Program-made: the position numbers and the translations under genes | In this document: in pieces, positions 55,255 through 63,339 of the stretch | How positions within the stretch are numbered: the stretch's first letter is position 1 | Layout: each line of letters opens with the position of its first letter | Origin: Rathayibacter rathayi | Lineage (GTDB): Bacteria > Actinomycetota > Actinomycetes > Actinomycetales > Microbacteriaceae | Assembly (NCBI RefSeq): GCF_004011095.1 | Contig: NZ_CP028129.1 | Span: forward strand, 2,108,001 to 2,172,000 | Direction of reading: 5' to 3' | DNA: 64,000 bases | The notes under the pieces: generated by a model | What the model saw: the letters and a program-made list of their open reading frames with translations, nothing else | What the model was told of the DNA's origin: nothing | The model's database searches: none

Positions 55255-56295
55255 GTGCCAGGCATCGAAGAGGTGGCCAAGCTCGCAGGAGTGTCGAAAG
55301 CGACGGTCTCGCGCGCACTCAGCGGCCGCGGATACGTCTCGGCCGGGACGAAGCTGCGCGTCGAGCGAGCGGCGACAAGCCTGGGCTACGTCGTCTCCGC
55401 CAATGCCTCGAGCCTGGTCACCGGCCGCAGCAACAACATCGCCGTCATCATTCCGATCATCAACCAGTGGTTCTTCGCCGGGATCATCGAGGGCATCGAG
55501 CGCGCCCTGCTCGCCGCGGGCTACGACCTGCTGCTCTACACCATAGACAAGCACCTCGACGCCCGCCGGAGCGTGTTCGAGTACTACCTCGTCCGCAAGC
55601 GCGTCGACGCGATCGTCGCCGTCACCCTCGAGATCTCGCCGCACGAGACGGAGGCGCTACTCGCCCTAGGCAAGCCCATCGTCGGGATCGGCGGCGAACT
55701 GCCCGGCATGCCCACCTTCAGCATCGACGACATCGCCGCGTCCCAGCTCGCGACCGAGCATCTGCTCTCCCTCGGCCACGAGCGGATCGTCCACATCGGC
55801 GGGCTGGCGGAGGAGGAGATGGACTTCCATGTGCACACCCAGCGCCGGGACGGCTTCCGCCAAGCGCTGGCCGCCGCCGGGGTGGAGGCCGGCGCGCAGG
55901 ACGTGGTGCCCACCAGCTTCGATATCCCCGGCGGTCACCGCGCGGGTCGCCAGGTCCTGGGCGATCCAAGGACCCGGCCGACCGCGATCTTCGCCGCCTC
56001 GGACGAGATAGCGATCGGGATCATCCTCGCGGCGCGCGAGCTGGGGCTCTCGGTGCCCGAGGACGTCTCGATCATCGGGATCGACGACCACCCCCTCGCC
56101 GAACTCTTCGGGCTCAGCTCGATCCGCCAGGACCCGCGCCAGCAGGGCGAGCTCGCGGTCGCCCTCGTGCTCGACGCGCTGGCCACTCTCGGCCGCGGCG
56201 AGGCCCCTCCCCCGGCCTGCCACACGCTCATCCCCGCCTCGCTGGTGATCCGGACGAGCACGTCGGCGCCGCGGGGAGCGAGAATCGGGGCATGA
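55255..56295 (+). CDS. LacI-family regulator of the alpha-glucoside ABC operon
   Basis: 346 residues. The GTG has AGGAGG six bases upstream and opens MPGIEEVAKLAGVSKATVSRALSGRGYVSAGTKLRVERAATSLGY, a LacI helix-turn-helix with the SKATVSRAL recognition helix and hinge. The effector domain has NNIAVIIPIINQWFFAGIIEGIERAL, IFAASDEIAIGIILAARELG and VSIIGIDDHPLAELFGLSSIRQD. It is divergent from the binding-protein gene with operators between, so it probably represses both until the sugar is present. Confidence 0.93.
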   Translation: MPGIEEVAKLAGVSKATVSRALSGRGYVSAGTKLRVERAATSLGYVVSANASSLVTGRSNNIAVIIPIINQWFFAGIIEGIERALLAAGYDLLLYTIDKHLDARRSVFEYYLVRKRVDAIVAVTLEISPHETEALLALGKPIVGIGGELPGMPTFSIDDIAASQLATEHLLSLGHERIVHIGGLAEEEMDFHVHTQRRDGFRQALAAAGVEAGAQDVVPTSFDIPGGHRAGRQVLGDPRTRPTAIFAASDEIAIGIILAARELGLSVPEDVSIIGIDDHPLAELFGLSSIRQDPRQQGELAVALVLDALATLGRGEAPPPACHTLIPASLVIRTSTSAPRGARIGA

Positions 56296-56600
56296 GCAAC
56301 TCCGGCTCCGACTCCCCCGTCGTCCGCGACGCCCGCGAGCAGTCGCGCTTCGTGATCGACGTCGGCGGCGCGCAGGCCGGCTTCGCCGCCTACACCCGGC
56401 GGGGCGACGAGGTGGTGCTGACCCACACCGTCGTCGACGACGCCTGGGCGGGCCTCGGTCTGGGCAGCGTCCTCGCGCGCGCCGCGGTCACCGCGATCAC
56501 GGAGGCGGGCGGCACGGTCGTCCCGCGCTGCCCCTTCATCGCCGCGTGGCTGCGCAAGCACCCCGACGTCGACGCGCGAGTCCGCTGGCCCGAGGACTGA
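56292..56600 (+). CDS. Small GNAT-type N-acetyltransferase (YjdJ-like)
   Basis: 102 residues. FVIDVGGAQAGFAAYTRRGDEVVLTHTVVDDAWAGLGLGSVLARAAVTAITEAGGTVVPRCPFIAAWLRKHPDVDARV shows the short YjdJ/NATD1-type fold, with the acetyl-CoA loop GLGLGSVL and a conserved CPFIxxWLxxHP end. The substrate is unknown. The ATG overlaps the LacI stop, so it is co-transcribed with the regulator. Confidence 0.88.
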   Translation: MSNSGSDSPVVRDAREQSRFVIDVGGAQAGFAAYTRRGDEVVLTHTVVDDAWAGLGLGSVLARAAVTAITEAGGTVVPRCPFIAAWLRKHPDVDARVRWPED

Positions 56601-56602
56601 CC

Positions 56603-56980
56603 TCACACCGGCGGCGTCCTGCTCCCGATCTCCTGTAGCGCCCAGGTGTTGCCATCCGGGTCCGCGAAGTACGCGTACCGCACACCATCGAGATCCTGGA
56701 TGTCGCTGACGTCGAGCGAGCGTCCGGCCAGCTCCGCGCGCACGGCAGCGAGGTCATCGACGACCAGGTGCAGTGAGCGGACGACGCCCTCCTCGGGCCC
56801 GGGCCCCATCCCACTGCCGACCACGATCGAGCAGGCCGAGCCGGGAGGGGTGAGCTGCACGACGCGCATCGCCTCGGCGGGCCGGACGTCGTGGTCGAGG
56901 TGGAAGCCGAGTACCTGCGTATAGAAGGCGACCGCGCGGTCGACGTCGCTGACGGGGAGGGGGACGAGTTCGAGTCGCAT
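56603..56980 (-). CDS. VOC-family protein
   Basis: 125 residues, MRLELVPLPVSDVDRAVAFYTQVLGFHLDHDVRPAEAMRVVQLTPPGSACSIVVGSGMG, then LHLVVDDLAAVRAELAGR and YAYFADPDGNTWALQEI, the classic two-module glyoxalase/extradiol-dioxygenase fold. A GTG two codons upstream is possible. It converges on the GNAT gene with a 2-bp gap, and a divergently unrelated MarR gene lies upstream. Confidence 0.88.
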   Translation of the reverse strand: MRLELVPLPVSDVDRAVAFYTQVLGFHLDHDVRPAEAMRVVQLTPPGSACSIVVGSGMGPGPEEGVVRSLHLVVDDLAAVRAELAGRSLDVSDIQDLDGVRYAYFADPDGNTWALQEIGSRTPPV

Positions 56981-57026
56981 CTGCACGCGGTCAGTATGCC
57001 GTGGGTGTGCGTCGATCGGGAAGGCG

Positions 57027-57512
57027 TCAGCCGCGGGGGCCGACGACCATTCGCTCGTGCATGATCTCGACGGCCCGCTCGAGGACGCGGCGGTCTTCCG
57101 GGGTGAGATCGGCGAAGATCGGCGTGAGTGCATCGCCGAGCTCGGTGCGCCACGCGCTCAGCGCGTCGGCACCGGCGGGGGCGAGGAGGATCTGCCAGGC
57201 GCGCGCATCGAGAGGATCCGCGATCCGGTCGAGCCAGCCGGCCTCGACGAGGTTCTTCACGATCTTGGTCATCGTGGGCTGCGAAACCCGGCTCTGCGAG
57301 GCCAACTCGCCCAGACGCATCGGGCCCATCGAGAGCAGCACCGAGAGTGTGCGCCAGACAGCCTGCGACTCCTGGTTGTCGGTCGCCTGAGCGGCCAGGC
57401 GGGCGATCCGGTGCGTCACCGAGACGAAATCGCTCAGCAGTTCGCTGAGCGAGACCTCGCTGGGCGGGACGTCGCGGGCGGGGAGCCCGGCGAGCAGATC
57501 GGGAGCAGACAC
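57027..57512 (-). CDS. MarR-family transcriptional regulator
   Basis: 161 residues. The winged helix is MRLGELASQSRVSQPTMTKIVKNLVEAGWLDRIADPLDARAWQILLAPAGADAL, with dimerisation helices at both ends. It lies 46 bp upstream of the VOC gene on the same strand, so it may control that gene. GTG start. Confidence 0.88.
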   Translation of the reverse strand: MSAPDLLAGLPARDVPPSEVSLSELLSDFVSVTHRIARLAAQATDNQESQAVWRTLSVLLSMGPMRLGELASQSRVSQPTMTKIVKNLVEAGWLDRIADPLDARAWQILLAPAGADALSAWRTELGDALTPIFADLTPEDRRVLERAVEIMHERMVVGPRG

Positions 57513-57553
57513 GCTCTGATTCTAAAGGCGCGGGGCATCCGTCGACCGGGAAT

Positions 57554-57593
57554 GGCGCAGGGCGCCGCCTCCGAGGAGACGACGCCCTGCGCC
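57554..57593. terminator. Terminator hairpin downstream of rplL
   Basis: GGCGCAGGGCG (57554-57564) and CGCCCTGCGCC (57583-57593) are perfect complements. It lies about 70 bp past the rplL stop. Confidence 0.7.
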
Positions 57594-57660
57594 TGCAGGC
57601 GAACCTGCGTCACCCTGACGAGCGGCCGACGGAGCCGGCACCCGCGACGGGAGAGGGGAC

Positions 57661-58044
57661 TTACTTGACGGTGACGGTCGCGCCGGCGGCCTCGAGCTGA
57701 GCCTTGGCCTTCTCGGCAGCCTCCTTGTTGACGGCCTCGAGGACCGCCTTGGGGGCACCGTCGACGAGTGCCTTCGCCTCACCGAGGCCGAGGCTGGTGA
57801 GGGCGCGCACCTCCTTGATGACCTGGATCTTCTTCTCGCCGGCGGCCTCGAGCACGACGTCGAACTCGGTCTGCTCCTCGACCTCTTCGGCGGCGGCGGC
57901 CGGGCCGGCCGCACCGGCGACGGCGACGGGCGCCGCAGCGGTGACCTCGAAGACCTCTTCGAACTTCTTGACGAACTCCGAGAGTTCGATGAGCGTGAGC
58001 TCCTTGAAGGCCTCGATGAGCTCGTCCTGCGTGAGCTTTGCCAT
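57661..58044 (-). CDS. rplL: 50S ribosomal protein L7/L12
   Basis: 127 residues. The N-terminal dimerisation domain [34 protein letters not shown] leads to an Ala/Val hinge and a C-terminal factor-binding domain ([46 protein letters not shown]). It forms the ribosomal stalk with L10, encoded immediately upstream, and recruits translational GTPases. Confidence 0.98.
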   Translation of the reverse strand: MAKLTQDELIEAFKELTLIELSEFVKKFEEVFEVTAAAPVAVAGAAGPAAAAEEVEEQTEFDVVLEAAGEKKIQVIKEVRALTSLGLGEAKALVDGAPKAVLEAVNKEAAEKAKAQLEAAGATVTVK

Positions 58045-58109
58045 GATTTTTCTCCTTGTTTTCTTTGTCTACGAACCGCGCGCGCACTGCTTCCCCGGAA
58101 GGGAAGACG

Positions 58110-58625
58110 TCAGCTCGCGGACTCCTGCTTCTCGCGCAGCGCCTCGACCGTGCGAACGGCCTTCGAGAGCGGAGCGTTGAACAGATATGCGGCGCCGAAC
58201 AGCGAGGCCTTGAAGGCGCCGGCGAGCTTGCCGAGCAGAACTTCGCGGGACTCGAGGTCGGCGAGCTTGCCCACCTCTTCTGCGGTCAGCGGGTTACCGT
58301 CGAAGTAACCGCCCTTGACCACGAGGAGAGGGTTTGCCTTGGCGAAGGCACGCAGCGACTTCGCGACGGCGACAGGGTCGCCGTGCACGAACGCGATGGC
58401 CGAGGGGCCAGCGAGCTCGTCGTCGAAGGACGAGATACCGGCGTTGTTCGCCGCGATCTTGGTCAGCGTGTTCTTCACCACGGCGTACGTTGCGTGCTCA
58501 CTGATGTCTGTGCGCAGCGTCTTGAGCTGAGCAACAGTGAGACCGCGGTACTCGGTTAGCAGAACGGCCGTCGAACTCTGGAACTTCTCCGTGAGTTCGG
58601 CAACCGAGGCTTCCTTGTTCGCCAT
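58110..58625 (-). CDS. rplJ: 50S ribosomal protein L10
   Basis: 171 residues, [41 protein letters not shown], with the RNA-binding N-terminal domain and the C-terminal helix that carries the L7/L12 dimers ([25 protein letters not shown]). The gap to rplL is 65 bp. AGGAG lies just before the ATG. The 5' leader carries an attenuator hairpin. Confidence 0.98.
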   Translation of the reverse strand: MANKEASVAELTEKFQSSTAVLLTEYRGLTVAQLKTLRTDISEHATYAVVKNTLTKIAANNAGISSFDDELAGPSAIAFVHGDPVAVAKSLRAFAKANPLLVVKGGYFDGNPLTAEEVGKLADLESREVLLGKLAGAFKASLFGAAYLFNAPLSKAVRTVEALREKQESAS

Positions 58626-58672
58626 GGCTACTCCTGTGAATTCTCGTGCCGGTAGCCCAAAGGCAGGCAAAG

Positions 58673-58702
58673 AAAAAAGCTCCGGCACAGGGCACGGAGC
58701 TT
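58673..58702 (-). terminator. Attenuator in the rplJ leader
   Basis: On the gene strand AAGCTCCG and CGGAGCTT form an 8-bp stem with a 10-base loop, followed by TTTTTTC, an intrinsic terminator about 50 bp before the rplJ start. This is the expected layout for L10/L12 autoregulation by transcription attenuation in a leader RNA. Confidence 0.75.
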
Positions 58703-58908
58703 CGGGATCGCGGTGAGGCGGAACTGAACTCTTGCACCTGCGCGGGCCATTCGCTTCGCGAATCCTTCGTCCGGCGGCGATCTGCGGGGCCGTGGCCCTG
58801 CTCGTGCGCACACCGGAAACCGGCGGTCTTTGGCTTCGAGAAGCGTACGACAGTGCGGCACGCGGGCGCAAGTCGATGCGGAGGCCGCTCGTCCGGGATG
58901 CTGGTGGC

Positions 58909-59370
58909 ATGACCGGTCCCTCTCCCGACTCCGCCCGCACCGTCGACTCCGCGATCGCCTCGGTTGAGGGCGAGCTCAGCACCCTGTTCAATCGCGTTCG
59001 CGCGTCGATGCGCTCGTGCGCCGAACGACTCCACCCCGAGCTGACGTCGATGGGATACAAGACGCTCTCGGCGCTCGAGCGCCGCGGCCCCGTGCACTCG
59101 GGGGTGCTGGCCGAGCTACTCGAAATGGACAAATCGGCGCTCAGCCGCCAGATCACGGCCCTGGACCGCCTGGGCCTGCTGGAGCGCACACCGGACCCGC
59201 GGGACGGCCGCGCCACCATCCTGTCGGTGACGCCCGCGACCGCCGAGCGCCTGCGCGAGACGCGCAGCTCCAAGCAGGCGCTGATGCACGAGGAGCTGCG
59301 CACCTGGGAGCTCTCCGACATCGAACTCTTCGCCTCGCTCCTGCACCGGATCAACGACCTCGATACCTGA
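58909..59370 (+). CDS. MarR-family transcriptional regulator
   Basis: 153 residues from [59 protein letters not shown]. The winged helix is [45 protein letters not shown], with a C-terminal dimer helix. It is divergent from rplJ and lies 70 bp before the acyl-CoA dehydrogenase-like gene, so a role in that cluster is possible. Confidence 0.88.
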   Translation: MTGPSPDSARTVDSAIASVEGELSTLFNRVRASMRSCAERLHPELTSMGYKTLSALERRGPVHSGVLAELLEMDKSALSRQITALDRLGLLERTPDPRDGRATILSVTPATAERLRETRSSKQALMHEELRTWELSDIELFASLLHRINDLDT

Positions 59371-59440
59371 CGCCTAGCATCCCCTCGGGTCGGGGACAAT
59401 CGGCGGACGCCGCCGGATCTACTGCGTAGTTTCGAAGGCG

Positions 59441-60439
59441 ATGGATCCGCACTCCTCTCCTTTCCTCCCGCACGACATCGACAGCGCGCTCGCATACGCG
59501 CGCAGGTTCGGTGGCGACGCTCCCCGCCCCGGCACCGGACGCACCGCCGAGCTGCACGATCTGCTGCGACGCCTGGCCCGGTGCGATCTCGGCGTCGCCC
59601 GCGCCGTCGAGCCGCATCTGGACGCGCTCGCGATCCTCGGCGAGGCAGAACTCGCTCCCACGGACCTCGGCGTCGCGGCGGATGCGACCTGGGGTGTCTT
59701 TGCGGCCGAGGGCGGCATCGACCCGCTCGTCGCGCACGAGAGGGGCGGGGACTGGCTGCTCGACGGAGTGAAGCCGTGGTGCTCGCTCGCGGAACGCCTC
59801 GACGCGGCGCTCGTCACCGCGCACGTCGGCGACGCCTCCGGGGAACGCCGCCTCTTCGCTGTGGCGTTGCGCGAGGGAAGCACCGCTCCCGAAGCGGATG
59901 CCTGGCACGCGCGCGGTCTGACGGAGGTGCCCAGCGGCCCCGTCCGCTTCTCCGACGCGCGCGCGGTGCCCGTGGGAGCCGCCGACTGGTACCTCTCGCG
60001 GCCCGGCTTCGCCTGGGGAGGGATCGGCGTCGCCGCTTGTTGGCACGGTGGATCGCTCGGTGTCGCCGCCGCCGTCGCTGAGGCGGCAGCCCGGCGCGAG
60101 GACCCGCACCTCCTGGCGCACCTCGGCGCGATCGACACGGCTCTCGCGGGGTCCCGCCGAGCGCTGGACGAAGCGGCGGCGCTGATCGACGCAGGAGAAG
60201 CCGACGGCGCCCGGGGCTCACTGCTCGCCAAGCGCGTGCGCGCGAGCGTCGCCGGGGCTGTGGAGGAAATCCTGTTGCGCGCGGGGCGCGCCCTCGGGCC
60301 GGCTCCGCTCGCCCTCGATGCCGAGCACGCTAAGCGCGTCGCCGACCTCGCGCTCTACGTCCGCCAGCACCACGCCGAGCGCGACGACGCCGCGCTCGGC
60401 CGCGCCGTACTCGCCTCGGGCGAGGTGGCCGGCTGGTGA
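59441..60439 (+). CDS. Acyl-CoA dehydrogenase-like protein
   Basis: 332 residues, shorter than a normal acyl-CoA dehydrogenase (about 380). The N-terminal helical domain and beta-domain are recognisable ([48 protein letters not shown]), as are C-terminal helices ([43 protein letters not shown]). No catalytic Glu can be identified. It starts the four-gene cluster and overlaps the PIG-L gene by 4 bp (GTGA). Confidence 0.78.
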   Translation: MDPHSSPFLPHDIDSALAYARRFGGDAPRPGTGRTAELHDLLRRLARCDLGVARAVEPHLDALAILGEAELAPTDLGVAADATWGVFAAEGGIDPLVAHERGGDWLLDGVKPWCSLAERLDAALVTAHVGDASGERRLFAVALREGSTAPEADAWHARGLTEVPSGPVRFSDARAVPVGAADWYLSRPGFAWGGIGVAACWHGGSLGVAAAVAEAAARREDPHLLAHLGAIDTALAGSRRALDEAAALIDAGEADGARGSLLAKRVRASVAGAVEEILLRAGRALGPAPLALDAEHAKRVADLALYVRQHHAERDDAALGRAVLASGEVAGW

Positions 60440-61176
60440 GCCGGCCCTTCGACGGACGACTCGAGGGCACGCCTCTCGAGCGCTGGAGCGCGGACGGACG
60501 CCGGGATCGCCTCCCCGAGCTGACCCTGTCCGAGCGGATCGAACGAGTGCTGGTGGTCGTTGCTCATGCTGACGACGAGACCCTCGGCTGCGGCGGGACG
60601 ATCGCGCTGGCCCGTCGGCTCGGCCTCGCGGTCGACGTTCTCATCGTGACCGACGGGGCGGCGGCGCACGGCAACCAGGACGCGCGCCTCGCAGCCGAGC
60701 GCCGGCGGGAGGCCCGAGCGGCGCTGGCGGAACTCGGCCCCGGCATCGGGCTCGCGTTCCTCGAGGTGCCAGACTCGGCGACTCTGGAGCATCGCGAGCG
60801 GATTGCCCGGGAGGTGCGCGAGCGCGCGGGCGGCACCCCCGGCTCCGTGCTGCTGCTCTCGACCTGGACCGGCGACGGACACCGCGACCACCGGATCGTC
60901 GGCGAGGTCTGCGCCGAGATCGCGCACGAGTTCGGTCATCGGCTGCTCGCCGCACCGATCTGGCTGTGGCACTGGGCCGTGCCGGAGGACCCGGAGGTGC
61001 CGTGGGACGCCCTGGTGCGCCTCCGCCTCGACGACGAGCTGCTCGAGCGCACTCGCCGAGCCCGCTCCCGCTACCGCAGCCAGACGCGCCCCGGACCCGA
61101 CGGGACCGGAGCAGTGCTGCATCCGCTCTTCCTGCGCACTTTCGCCGGCGACGACCGACTGGTGAGGATCTCGTGA
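60436..61176 (+). CDS. PIG-L/LmbE-family N-deacetylase
   Basis: 246 residues. VLVVVAHADDETLGCGGTIALARRLG carries the HADDE metal motif, and the second metal-binding segment is TWTGDGHRDHRIVGEVC. Family members are zinc-dependent deacetylases acting on N-acetyl sugars, as in GlcNAc-PI or mycothiol synthesis. The partners (a methyltransferase and a glycosyltransferase in overlapping genes) suggest sugar or glycolipid modification. Confidence 0.9.
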   Translation: MSRPFDGRLEGTPLERWSADGRRDRLPELTLSERIERVLVVVAHADDETLGCGGTIALARRLGLAVDVLIVTDGAAAHGNQDARLAAERRREARAALAELGPGIGLAFLEVPDSATLEHRERIAREVRERAGGTPGSVLLLSTWTGDGHRDHRIVGEVCAEIAHEFGHRLLAAPIWLWHWAVPEDPEVPWDALVRLRLDDELLERTRRARSRYRSQTRPGPDGTGAVLHPLFLRTFAGDDRLVRIS

Positions 61177-61754
61177 GCTACTTCGACGAGCTCTACGCGC
61201 GGCACGAGGACCCGTGGGGCTACACCAGCCGCTGGTATGAGCAGCGCAAACGCGCGCTCACGCTCGCGAGTTTGCCGGAGCAGCGCTACGCCTCGGTGCT
61301 CGAGATCGGCGCGTCCATCGGCGTCCTGGCTGAGGCACTGGCCGACCGGGCCGACCGCCTGCTCGCGATCGACGTCTCGGCCGCCGCCGTCGAGCGCGCC
61401 GCCCGCCGCCTCGCTCCACGCGAGCATGTGCGGGTCGAGCACCACGACATCACCCGCGGGGTCCCGGCGGGTCCGTTCGACCTTGTCGTGCTCTCGGAGG
61501 TCGGCTACTACCTCGGTGACGCGCTCCCCGGCGTGCTGCGCAGCATCCGCGACGCCCTCACCCCCGAGGGAGAGTTGGTCACGGTGCACTGGCGGCACCC
61601 GATCGGCGGGCTCGTGCTCGACGGTGACGCCGTGCAAGCCGCGGTGGCCGACCTGGACCTGCACCGCCTCGCCCGACACGAGGAGGAGGACGTCGTCCTC
61701 GAGGTGCATGCCCGGGATTCGCGCTCGGTCGCCCGCAGGACGGGGCTGATGTGA
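61173..61754 (+). CDS. SAM-dependent methyltransferase (NodS-like)
   Basis: 193 residues. It starts MSYFDELYARHEDPWGYTSRWYEQRKRALTLASLPEQRYASVLEIGASIGVLAEALADRADRLLAIDVS, with the SAM-binding VLEIGASIG. The NodS pattern, DPWGYxxxWYExRK, is the hallmark of the N-methyltransferases of nodulation-factor-like sugars. It overlaps the PIG-L gene by 4 bp and the GT2 gene by 4 bp. Confidence 0.9.
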   Translation: MSYFDELYARHEDPWGYTSRWYEQRKRALTLASLPEQRYASVLEIGASIGVLAEALADRADRLLAIDVSAAAVERAARRLAPREHVRVEHHDITRGVPAGPFDLVVLSEVGYYLGDALPGVLRSIRDALTPEGELVTVHWRHPIGGLVLDGDAVQAAVADLDLHRLARHEEEDVVLEVHARDSRSVARRTGLM

Positions 61755-62464
61755 GCCGGCTCGAGCAGGTGCTGGTCGTCGTGCCCGCGCGCGACGAGGA
61801 GGAGCGGATCGGCGAGCTGATCGCCTCGGTGCAAGAGAGCACACTCCACCTCGCGCGCTGGGCACCCGGCATCGGGGTGCGTCTCGTCGTCGCGGCGGAC
61901 GGCTGCTCGGACGCGACCGTCGAGCGCGCTCGCTGCGCCGGGGCGGATGTGCTGGAGCTTCCCCGCTGCGGAGTCGGCGCCGCGCGCTCCGCCGGGATCG
62001 CCCACGCCCTCGCCTCCGTCACCGCTTCCGCCGAGCAGGTCTGGATCGCCAACACCGACGCCGACACGGTCGTGCCCCGCGACTGGCTGGCCGCCCACGT
62101 CGAGCACGCCGGCCGGCACGACGCGCTGCTCGGCACGGTCCGGCCCGATCCGGCCGACCTCTCCCCCGCGGCCTACGCGCGCTGGCACGACGTCCGGGCG
62201 CGGGAGGAGTCGATCGGCAGTATCCACGGGGCGAACCTCGGCGTCCGCGCGAGCGCGTACCTGACCGCGGGCGGCTTCGGGCAGGAGCCCCTGCACGAGG
62301 ACATCCTGCTCGTCGAGCGGCTGCGCGCGAGCGGCGCGCGGCTCGGAGCGACGAACCGCGGCGAGGTGGTCACCTCCGGTCGCCGCGACAACCGAGTCGA
62401 GGGCGGCTACGGCCGCTACCTCCACGCTCGCTTCGCGGCCGAGACGTCCCCGAGCTGCGGCTGA
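61751..62464 (+). CDS. GT2-family glycosyltransferase
   Basis: 237 residues. VLVVVPARDEEERIGELIASV is the nucleotide-binding start. The metal-binding NTDADTVVP (DxD) and GFGQEPLHEDILLVERLRASGARL complete the GT-A core. It closes the cluster. Together with the upstream deacetylase and N-methyltransferase it resembles a lipo-saccharide building set. Confidence 0.9.
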   Translation: MSRLEQVLVVVPARDEEERIGELIASVQESTLHLARWAPGIGVRLVVAADGCSDATVERARCAGADVLELPRCGVGAARSAGIAHALASVTASAEQVWIANTDADTVVPRDWLAAHVEHAGRHDALLGTVRPDPADLSPAAYARWHDVRAREESIGSIHGANLGVRASAYLTAGGFGQEPLHEDILLVERLRASGARLGATNRGEVVTSGRRDNRVEGGYGRYLHARFAAETSPSCG

Positions 62465-62600
62465 ATCGGGTACCCGCGCACGCGGAACAGGATGCAGGGG
62501 GGCCCTGTCAATGGTCGGGCCCTGGTTTGTCACGGATTGCGCAGGAGAGTCAAATGGGTGTCGAGCACGCCCCTGTGCTCTCCGATGGAAGGGTCACCGC

Positions 62601-62834
62601 ATGAATCCCCGCCTCGTCCTGCTGGCACTGGTCGCCTTCGCCGCCTACGTGTTCGGCGCCCGCGCCGGCCGCGGCCGCTACGAAGAGCTTCGCCATCTCG
62701 CACTCGGTGTGTGGAACGACCCGGCTACGAAGAAGACGCGCAAGAAGCTCAAGAAGACCTCGAAGCGCGAGGCCAAGCAGCTCACCGCGATCGCGAGCAA
62801 GGCCCGCGACAAGGTGCAGCGCCGCCTCCGCTGA
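62601..62834 (+). CDS. Small membrane-anchored basic protein
   Basis: 77 residues. One N-terminal helix (LVLLALVAFAAYVFGARAG) is followed by a strongly basic coiled tail (WNDPATKKTRKKLKKTSKREAKQLTAIASKARDKVQRRLR). It resembles YtxH-type small stress-associated proteins in layout. ATG 62601 is chosen at the start of the helix. Confidence 0.65.
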   Translation: MNPRLVLLALVAFAAYVFGARAGRGRYEELRHLALGVWNDPATKKTRKKLKKTSKREAKQLTAIASKARDKVQRRLR

Positions 62835-62919
62835 CTACCCCGCTTTAGGACGCCGGCCCGCCCGGTGTTCTCGCTCGCATCGGAACGGCCGGTCGAGCAC
62901 GATACAAAGGAGAAACATC

Positions 62920-63186
62920 ATGGGCATCATCGGCTTCCTTATCCTCGGCCTCCTCGCCGGCGCCATCGCCAAGGCCATCCTTCCGGGTCGCCAGGGCGGC
63001 GGATGGGTCATCACGCTGGTCCTCGGTGTCGTCGGCGCCTTCCTGGGCGGCTTCATCGGCAATGCGATCTTCGGCCGCGGCCTCGAGAACTTCTTCGACC
63101 TCGGCACCTGGGCCCTGGCCATCGTCGGCGCGATCATCGTGCTCCTGGTCTACGGCGCGATCACCGGCCGCAAATCCCACGCGTAA
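62920..63186 (+). CDS. GlsB/YeaQ/YmgE-family (transglycosylase-associated) membrane protein
   Basis: 88 residues, MGIIGFLILGLLAGAIAKAILPGRQGGGWVITLVLGVVGAFLGGFIGNAIFG, with three Gly-rich hydrophobic helices, the standard pattern of this family of small stress-induced membrane proteins. AAAGGAG precedes the ATG. Confidence 0.9.
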   Translation: MGIIGFLILGLLAGAIAKAILPGRQGGGWVITLVLGVVGAFLGGFIGNAIFGRGLENFFDLGTWALAIVGAIIVLLVYGAITGRKSHA

Positions 63187-63220
63187 CCTGCGCCTGCCTC
63201 CCTCTCCTCTTCCTCTCCTC

Positions 63221-63294
63221 CGGCGAGGGAACCCCTGGCCGTCGAGGGAGCCAGCTCTTACGGGCGCCCTCGACGGTTGGGGGTTCCCTCGCCG
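63221..63294. terminator. Two-level hairpin after the GlsB-family gene
   Basis: CGGCGAGGGAACCCC (63221-63235) pairs with GGGGTTCCCTCGCCG (63280-63294), and inside it CCGTCGAGGG (63239-63248) pairs with CCCTCGACGG (63267-63276). It lies between the membrane-protein gene and the last gene. Confidence 0.75.
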
Positions 63295-63339
63295 AGGGGA
63301 CGCCTCCCGCCCTCGCCCGACGAAAGGACGTATTCGCTG

